Below are positions 58,696 to 64,000 of a DNA stretch of 64,000 bases, piece by piece. The notes under the pieces are model-generated. The model saw nothing but the letters and a program-made list of their open reading frames with translations, was not told where the DNA came from and did no database searches. This DNA comes from Bacillus sp. FJAT-22090 (GTDB lineage Bacteria; Bacillota; Bacilli; Bacillales_A; Planococcaceae): the NCBI RefSeq assembly GCF_007676755.1, contig NZ_VEBK01000001.1, positions 124,001 to 188,000 of the forward strand, written 5' to 3'. The translations under genes and the position numbers were made by a program. Within the stretch, counting starts at the first letter, position 1, and every line of letters starts with the position of its first letter.

Positions 58696-58725
58696 AGAAA
58701 AGGCCTACCATCGTGGTAGACCTTA
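58696..58725 (-). terminator. Terminator of the acyl-CoA carboxylase operon
   Basis: AAGGTCTACCA and TGGTAGGCCTT (one G-T) form an 11-bp stem followed by TTTTCT on the minus strand, just below the stop at 58739. Confidence 0.8.
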
Positions 58726-58738
58726 CTTTTACGAGATA

Positions 58739-60280
58739 TTATACAGGAAGCACTGGGTGTTTTCGAGGAGCAAGTGCAATTTCTTTATTTTCATAATAAC
58801 GAAGACGATTTGCAAGCTCACTACGCAAATTACTTGGTGCCACAATTTCATCAATAATCATTTCAGAAGCAAGCTTATAGATATCAATTTCCTCTTTATA
58901 TTCCGCATGCTTTTCTTGCACAAACTTTAAACGTTCTTTTGGATCTTCGATTGCTTCAATTTTGTTTGAATACACAGCGTTTACCGCCGCCTCAGGACCC
59001 ATTACTGCAATTTGCGCAGTCGGTAAAGCAATACATACATCCGGTTCAAACGCAGGACCTGCCATCGCGTATAATCCTGCTCCATAGGCTTTGCGGACAA
59101 TAACAGAAATTTTTGGAACGGTAGCAGAACTCATTGCAGCAATTAACTTTGCCCCGTGACGAATAATGCCAGCTCTCTCTACTTTTGTCCCGATCATAAA
59201 TCCTGGGACATCCGCTAAAAATAGCAATGGTATTGAAAACGCGTCGCAAAGCGAAATAAATTTCGCTGCTTTATCAGCTGAATCTACAAAAAGTACTCCA
59301 CCCTTTGCTTTTGGCTGGTTGGCAATTATGCCGACTGCTTGTCCTTCAATACGAGCAAATCCTGTAATTAGCTCAGGTGCAAATAGTTTTTTTACATCGA
59401 AAAATGATCCTTCGTCTATTAATGCATCAATTGCTTCATACATATCAAATGGTGCATTTTGATTTTCCGGAATGATTGCTTCTAATGTTCTTCCTTCTTT
59501 AATAGCCTTTGCATCTACTTTTTTCGGTTTCTGCGTATAGTTAGCTGGAAAGAAACCTAAGTATCGTTTCGCTTCTGAAATTGCTTCTTCTTCAGAAGTT
59601 ACTAGCACGTCACCAACACCACTCACTGTACAGTGCATACGTGCTCCTCCCATTTCTTCTAGCGTAACTTTTTCACCAATTACTTTTTCCGCCATACGTG
59701 GAGAGCCTAAGTACATCGAAGCGTTACCTTCCACCATAATAACTACATCACAAAAAGCCGGAATATATGCACCACCTGCTGCAGATGGACCGAACAGCAA
59801 GCAAATTTGTGGGATGAATCCCGAAAGCCTCACTTGGTTGTGGAATATTTTACCTGCACCACGACGGTTTGGAAACATATCCAACTGATCAGTGATACGG
59901 GCACCGGCTGAATCTACCAAGTATAGTAGTGGAACTCTATTTTTCTCTGCTATTTCTTGAATACGAATAATTTTTTCAACGGTGCGAGATCCCCATGAAC
60001 CCGCTTTAACCGTAGAATCATTTGCCATTACACAAACAGTTTGGCCGCCTACTTTGCCTGTTGCCGTAACAACACCATCTGCTGGTAAATCTCCCGCTTC
60101 AACATTTGCAAACCGGCCATCCTCAATATATTCACCGCCGTCAAAGAGCAATGCTAAACGATCACGTACAAATAATTTATTTTGTTGTTTCATTTTTTCA
60201 TGGTATTTCTCATGACCACCTGAAAAGATAGATGATAATTTTTCTTCTAATCGTTCATTATATCCTTTTATTTCTCCCAC
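58739..60280 (-). CDS. Acyl-CoA carboxylase carboxyltransferase subunit
   Basis: A 513-residue carboxyltransferase with N and C crotonase-like halves, of the propionyl-/methylcrotonyl-/acetyl-CoA carboxylase beta type. Seen: SAGARITDQ near 124-132, FGPSAAGGAYIPAFCDVVIM near 163-182, KGGVLFVDSADKAAKFI near 325, and a VPGFMIGTKVE segment near 360. Start is GTG behind GGGGG. With the BCCP and BC genes upstream it forms one carboxylase, like the B. subtilis yng cluster. The acyl-CoA substrate cannot be told. Confidence 0.88.
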   Translation of the reverse strand: MGEIKGYNERLEEKLSSIFSGGHEKYHEKMKQQNKLFVRDRLALLFDGGEYIEDGRFANVEAGDLPADGVVTATGKVGGQTVCVMANDSTVKAGSWGSRTVEKIIRIQEIAEKNRVPLLYLVDSAGARITDQLDMFPNRRGAGKIFHNQVRLSGFIPQICLLFGPSAAGGAYIPAFCDVVIMVEGNASMYLGSPRMAEKVIGEKVTLEEMGGARMHCTVSGVGDVLVTSEEEAISEAKRYLGFFPANYTQKPKKVDAKAIKEGRTLEAIIPENQNAPFDMYEAIDALIDEGSFFDVKKLFAPELITGFARIEGQAVGIIANQPKAKGGVLFVDSADKAAKFISLCDAFSIPLLFLADVPGFMIGTKVERAGIIRHGAKLIAAMSSATVPKISVIVRKAYGAGLYAMAGPAFEPDVCIALPTAQIAVMGPEAAVNAVYSNKIEAIEDPKERLKFVQEKHAEYKEEIDIYKLASEMIIDEIVAPSNLRSELANRLRYYENKEIALAPRKHPVLPV

Positions 60281-60479
60281 TTTGTATTGCCCCCTTATAA
60301 AAAACGCTAGCGCACTCTAAATATAGCAATCCCCGTTCTTGTTGAAGCTTAATTCTACGTTTTTTGGCAGCTGAAGAACTAATATCGCCTCCCAGCCAAG
60401 CGGCAGTTCAAATCTTCATTAACTAGAGCTTGCCATAATACTTAGTTTTTCACTGTATTTTTGAATAGATAACCACGGC

Positions 60480-60692
60480 TTATTCGAATGTAACTAGTAC
60501 ATCACCTTCGTTAACGAAGTCGCCTTCTTGAGCGTTGATAGTTGCAACTTTTCCTGCAACCTCTGCTTCTACCGGAATCTCCATTTTCATCGATTCAAGT
60601 ACCATTACTACTTGTCCAGCAGAAACTTCCTCTCCTACTGCTACATTTACTGTAAATACTGTTCCTGCCATTGTTGATTCTAAATTTTTCAT
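60480..60692 (-). CDS. Biotin carboxyl carrier protein (small, BCCP-like)
   Basis: A 70-residue biotinyl domain: MAGTVFTVNVAVGEEVSAGQ, then the biotinylation motif ESMKM near residues 35-39, and a closing EGDFVNEGDVLVTFE. It lacks the Pro/Ala-rich N-terminal arm of AccB. The ATG at 60692 overlaps the BC stop as ATGA behind GGGAGG. The 199-bp gap below it (60281-60479) shows nothing I can identify. Confidence 0.9.
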   Translation of the reverse strand: MKNLESTMAGTVFTVNVAVGEEVSAGQVVMVLESMKMEIPVEAEVAGKVATINAQEGDFVNEGDVLVTFE

Positions 60693-62050
60693 TTTGATAC
60701 TTCCTCCCTTTGATTTTCCATCCATTCCCCTAAAACGGATGTTGAATATATCCCACTTTTAAAGCTTTCTGCTTCTAAAAATTCATGAAAAAGTGGAATA
60801 TTTGTTTTCACACCTTCTATTTTAGCAGAAGAAAATAATTTTTGTGCTTTCTCAATTGCTAATTTTCTATTTTCTGCATGAATAATAACTTTTGAAATCA
60901 TCGGATCGTAAAAAGGAGTCACTTTATTTCCTTCTTCATAGCCACTATCAATACGGATATCTTTAACCTCTCCCCAAGATAGGTTCGTTATTGTGCCTGG
61001 TGAAGGGAAAAATTTCTTTGGATCTTCTGCATATATTCTAAATTCGAATGCATGTCCATTCGATTTAATATCCTGTTGTTCTTTTACAGGCAGTTCCTCC
61101 CCAGCAGCAACTTTTAACTGCCATTCTACTAGGTCAAATCCTGTTACAGCCTCTGTAACGGGATGCTCTACTTGTAGTCTAGTATTCATCTCTAAAAAAT
61201 AAAATTGGTGGTTTTGATCGACGATAAACTCTACAGTACCTGCGTTTACATAGTTCACCGCTTTTGCAGCATTCACAGCAGCCTCAAAAAGTTTTTCCTT
61301 AGCTTCTTGTGGAAAATTCGGTGAAGGAGATTCTTCCAGTACTTTTTGGTTTCTTCTTTGAACGGAACAATTACGTTCGAATAAATGAACTGTATTGCCA
61401 TGAGCATCAGCAAAAATTTGAACTTCAATATGGCGAGAAGCATCAATGAATTTTTCTAAAAATACAGTATCGCTTCCAAAATATGATTTTGCACGCGTTT
61501 TAATGGAATCAAAATGTTGGATTAAAGTTGCTTCATCATTACATCGAATCATCCCTATACCACCACCCCCTGCGCTAGCTTTAAGCATCACTGGGTAGCC
61601 GATAGCAGATGCAGCTTCTTTTGCTGCTTCTAACGAATTTAAACCTTCTTCTGTACCTGGAACTACAGGAACATTCGCTTCAATCATCGTTAGCCGAGAA
61701 CCTATTTTATCTCCCATTTTTTCAATCGTTTCTGGTTTTGGTCCGATAAATAGAATCCCCGCTGCCTCTGCTTTACGAGCGAAATCTGCATTCTCAGATA
61801 AAAATCCATAACCAGGATGAATTGCGTCCACTTGTTCTCTTTTCGCAAGTTCTATGATGTCATCGGCTTTTAAGTAAGATTGTTGCACTTGACTCGGACC
61901 GATTAAAAAAGCGTAGTCTGCTTCTTTTACATATGGTAATTCTTGATCGGCTTCTGAATAGATTGCAACAGTTTCTATATTTAATTTCTTACATGTTCTA
62001 ATAATTCTTCGTGCAATTTCTCCCCTATTTGCAATTAATACTTTCTTCAT
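60689..62050 (-). CDS. Biotin carboxylase subunit
   Basis: A 453-residue ATP-grasp enzyme carboxylating biotin on the adjacent carrier. Seen: VLIANRGEIARRIIRTCKKL, HPGYGFLSENADFA near 75-88, the Gly-rich ATP lid KASAGGGGIGM near 157-167, RNCSVQRRNQKVLEE near 229, and EMNTRLQVEHPVTE near 285. The gene is separate from the fatty-acid accC expected next to accB elsewhere. Confidence 0.92.
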   Translation of the reverse strand: MKKVLIANRGEIARRIIRTCKKLNIETVAIYSEADQELPYVKEADYAFLIGPSQVQQSYLKADDIIELAKREQVDAIHPGYGFLSENADFARKAEAAGILFIGPKPETIEKMGDKIGSRLTMIEANVPVVPGTEEGLNSLEAAKEAASAIGYPVMLKASAGGGGIGMIRCNDEATLIQHFDSIKTRAKSYFGSDTVFLEKFIDASRHIEVQIFADAHGNTVHLFERNCSVQRRNQKVLEESPSPNFPQEAKEKLFEAAVNAAKAVNYVNAGTVEFIVDQNHQFYFLEMNTRLQVEHPVTEAVTGFDLVEWQLKVAAGEELPVKEQQDIKSNGHAFEFRIYAEDPKKFFPSPGTITNLSWGEVKDIRIDSGYEEGNKVTPFYDPMISKVIIHAENRKLAIEKAQKLFSSAKIEGVKTNIPLFHEFLEAESFKSGIYSTSVLGEWMENQREEVSK

Positions 62051-62146
62051 TTTTTAATTCCCCCTTGTTTGAAAGGTATGTCCCATCTCTATTAGTCTAT
62101 ACGAATAGTGAAAGCGATTTCAACTAGATAGGAAATTTTTTTATAT

Positions 62147-62176
62147 AAAAAGAAGTCTCTAGATTAAGAGACTTCC
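62147..62176 (-). terminator. Terminator of the rsfA-type gene
   Basis: GAAGTCTCT (62152-62160) pairs perfectly with AGAGACTTC (62167-62175), with a TTTTT run on the minus strand, directly after the stop at 62180. Confidence 0.8.
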
Positions 62177-62179
62177 TTT

Positions 62180-62578
62180 TTACTTTCTTTCTATATGAGT
62201 AATTCCTTGTTTTGCCCAGTTCAATAACTGCTCATAATCTTTCTTCAATAAGTTATAAGCACTGGAAATTTCATCATAGGATTGCTTCATTTCATCATAG
62301 CTTTCCATTGCTAGCTGCAAATGATTTTGCAAAGAAGAGGAATCCGCTACTTCCCTCGATACAGGCACATTCACATGAATTTCTTTTTTGAAAATTTGAG
62401 GACGTAAATTCTTATTCCACCTAAATGCACAAGCTTGTTTGGAGCGACCTAACAAAATGCTTGCTTCTTCAAATCCAGAAATTTGCGTATGGCCTTGTTC
62501 TATTTTCTTTAAAACTAATTCTTTTAGAAGATTGTCTTCTTCCGCAGTCCAGCTATCTTTTCTAATTTTAACATTCAT
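62180..62578 (-). CDS. RsfA-family prespore transcriptional regulator
   Basis: A 132-residue Myb/SANT-like DNA-binding protein. Seen: KDSWTAEEDNLLKELVLKKI and LLGRSKQACAFRWNKNLRPQ (residues 6-55), then a C-terminal coiled coil. B. subtilis RsfA (YlbO) is a sigma-F-dependent prespore regulator encoded in the same neighbourhood (ylbO-ylbP-ylbQ-bshC-mraZ). The ATG at 62578 follows AAAGGGTGAT. Confidence 0.87.
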   Translation of the reverse strand: MNVKIRKDSWTAEEDNLLKELVLKKIEQGHTQISGFEEASILLGRSKQACAFRWNKNLRPQIFKKEIHVNVPVSREVADSSSLQNHLQLAMESYDEMKQSYDEISSAYNLLKKDYEQLLNWAKQGITHIERK

Positions 62579-62705
62579 GTTTATCACCCTTTGCTTTTTT
62601 ACTAATATATGCAAAGTGGGTACAAATAGACTCTAATTATTATTATCTTTTTAAGAAAAGTGCGGAAGACTTCTCATGATATTTAAGGGAAGAAGGAATT
62701 GGCTC

Positions 62706-63464
62706 TTACTTTCTTCTTAGAAAAGCATCGACTGCCTTGTGATGTTCATCATGTTCCCAAAGTATTGAACAAGTCGATACTTCCTCCATCACTCGCTCTT
62801 TTAGCTTTGTAATTTCCCATTTTCGAATAGCTTGTTTTTTATATGCTTTTAGTACGGATGCATGGGGAACAATCATCTTTTCGCTAAACTTATGCAAAGC
62901 CATGTATTTATCACCTTCGAAAACTTCCGTTGCCCATCCTATAGAAAGTAGATGATCAGAACTATAAGGAACTGCCTCTGTCAGCATTTGTAATGCGTAA
63001 TCGTGTCTCATCCCTTTTTCAAATAAGTACGATCCTCCACCCCAGCCGGAAGTAATCGCCAGCTTTCCTTGTATGAACCCACATTTTGCTTCTTTATTTA
63101 CTAAACGATAGTCACATAATGTAGCAATTTCACATCCCCCACCTACAGCAGTACCGTTTAATAAAGCGATTGTAGGTATACTTAATGTTGCCACTTCATA
63201 TAAAACTTGGGCCGTTTCACTTAACATTGCATAAGATTCTTGCTCCGTTTTGAGCTTATGAAAAACAGATAAGTCTCCTCCTGAACAAAAAGTTTTTTCA
63301 CCTGCTCCCGTAATAACAGCTAACTTGATAGAATCATTTGTTTTTACATTATGTATTAATTGTTTAAAACCTTCTACTACCTCTCCATTAATCGCATTGT
63401 GGATTGCAGGTCTATTTATCTCGAAAATAATTATGTCGCCTTGTATGTCAATTGTATATGCCAT
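62706..63464 (-). CDS. Enoyl-CoA hydratase/isomerase family protein
   Basis: A 252-residue crotonase-fold protein. Seen: the first oxyanion region AGEKTFCSGGDLSVFHKL and the second GTAVGGGCEIATLCDYRL. A distinctive SGWGGGSYLFEKGM replaces the usual Glu-bearing P-x-x-GG-x-x-R-L, so plain hydratase activity is uncertain and a decarboxylase or hydrolase role is possible. The ATG at 63464 is 7 nt from GGGG; an earlier ATG at 63470 abuts it. Confidence 0.8.
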   Translation of the reverse strand: MAYTIDIQGDIIIFEINRPAIHNAINGEVVEGFKQLIHNVKTNDSIKLAVITGAGEKTFCSGGDLSVFHKLKTEQESYAMLSETAQVLYEVATLSIPTIALLNGTAVGGGCEIATLCDYRLVNKEAKCGFIQGKLAITSGWGGGSYLFEKGMRHDYALQMLTEAVPYSSDHLLSIGWATEVFEGDKYMALHKFSEKMIVPHASVLKAYKKQAIRKWEITKLKERVMEEVSTCSILWEHDEHHKAVDAFLRRK

Positions 63465-63725
63465 GTTCATGCCCCTTTACAATTTATATATTTAAGGTAT
63501 CATACCTATCATTTAACAAAAAGAATGAATGATGAAAGAAAAATAGCAAAATCATTAAAATTGGAGCCACAGTCTTATAGAAATAAACCACGATCAATAA
63601 TTTTGAGAAACTTACAAGTTTGAGCTGTTCAATCTATTAGAACGGTTTGTAGGTAAAAACAGTATCTATTGTGTTCAACCATTTATCCGGAATCTGATTG
63701 TAGAAATACTTCACAATATAGGAGT

Positions 63726-63952
63726 AATGTGTCATAGTACGTTGACTAGTGACCGCTATGATTTTCTCTTCTAGCGGACGCTTTCCGCCGGGTGAGCGAT
63801 GAGCCAGCCACACCGCTTAGGCGTCGTTGGGCTGGCTCATTTGCCCACAGCGGAACAAAGGCTAAGAGCGCCACATCGTGTGGCAACGCCTTCGTGACCA
63901 ACATCTTGTTGGCCTCAGCAGGAGTCGCCGCCAGCAGAGAAAGCAAAGAATG
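63726..63952 (+). repeat. Hairpin repeat module, long form (composite 3, left arm)
   Basis: Same module as at 39063 and 29781. A perfect 11-bp variable hairpin, ATGAGCCAGCC (63799-63809) with GGCTGGCTCAT (63830-63840), is followed by the conserved core with GCCACA-TCG-TGTGGC and CCAACA-TCT-TGTTGG stem-loops and GGAGTCGCCGCC. Between the hydratase gene and this module (63471-63725) I see nothing. Confidence 0.85.
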
Positions 63953-64000
63953 TTCGAGTTTGTAGTGAAATGTTGCTCATCCGGTTTATAATGTTGCGAG
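63952..64000. repeat. Start of a 21-nt periodic array, cut by the window edge
   Basis: GTTGCTC at 63972 and GTTGCGAG at 63993 are exactly 21 nt apart; a GTTCGAG at 63952 is one base short. Its reverse complement matches the GCGCAACAT array at 29490-29573, including ACCGGATG and GCAACATTTC. Confidence 0.65.

Overview
The window is chromosomal DNA of a low-GC, endospore-forming Firmicute. It carries spore genes (an alpha/beta SASP, spoIIGA-sigE-sigG, spoVD, an rsfA-type regulator), PyrR- and T-box-controlled operons, bacillithiol synthesis (bshC) and a Bacillus-type division cluster. Gene order follows Bacillus subtilis (panE-like, bshC, mraZ...ftsZ, spoIIGA-sigE-sigG, ylm genes, divIVA, ileS, lspA, rluD, pyr operon), but several genes are missing. 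A Planococcaceae/Psychrobacillus-like organism is my best guess, made from gene content and protein resemblance only. Layout. (1) 1-15.6 kb is an accessory mix: nucleoside deoxyribosyltransferase, DedA protein, SASP, a spore-neighbour low-complexity protein, a CPBP protease, a ytrAB-like GntR/ABC operon with a clear operator, an Rpn-type nuclease, PsiE, a divergent HPr-kinase paralogue, a DUF421 protein, a LysR regulator divergent from a CofE-like ligase, a two-component system and a BmrA-like ABC exporter. (2) 15.9-27.6 kb is the complete pyrimidine operon pyrR-pyrP-pyrB-pyrC-carA-carB-pyrK-pyrD-pyrF-pyrE on the minus strand. Most junctions are ATGA overlaps. There are two PyrR-type attenuators, before pyrR and before pyrB. 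(3) 27.6-38.9 kb holds rluD, lspA, ileS with its T-box, divIVA, ylmH, ylmG, sepF, ylmE, ylmC, sigG, sigE and spoIIGA. (4) 39.9-54.65 kb is the division/cell-wall (dcw) cluster ftsZ, ftsA, sbp, two DUF881 genes, divIB, spoVE/ftsW, murD, mraY, spoVD, pbpB, ftsL, rsmH and mraZ. It lacks murE, murG and murB, and the spoVE reading frame has lost a usable start codon. (5) 55.7-63.5 kb holds bshC, a DUF3397 gene, a panE-like gene, an acyl-CoA carboxylase set (CT, BCCP, BC), rsfA and an enoyl-CoA hydratase. Almost everything from 15 kb onward is transcribed leftward. The most unusual content is intergenic. Two gaps (about 29.1-30.0 and 39.06-39.81 kb), and probably a third cut by the right edge (63.7 kb onward), carry a composite repeat. 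A hairpin-rich module of 150-230 bp sits in inverted orientation at both ends, and arrays with an exact 21-nt period lie between. The main hairpin arm changes in sequence between copies but stays self-complementary. A further 21-nt array lies after pyrE and is open as a small ORF with an L-V-A heptad pattern. A separate tandem repeat upstream of mraZ (55.05-55.63 kb) has units that fold into short hairpins, with compensatory changes between units.
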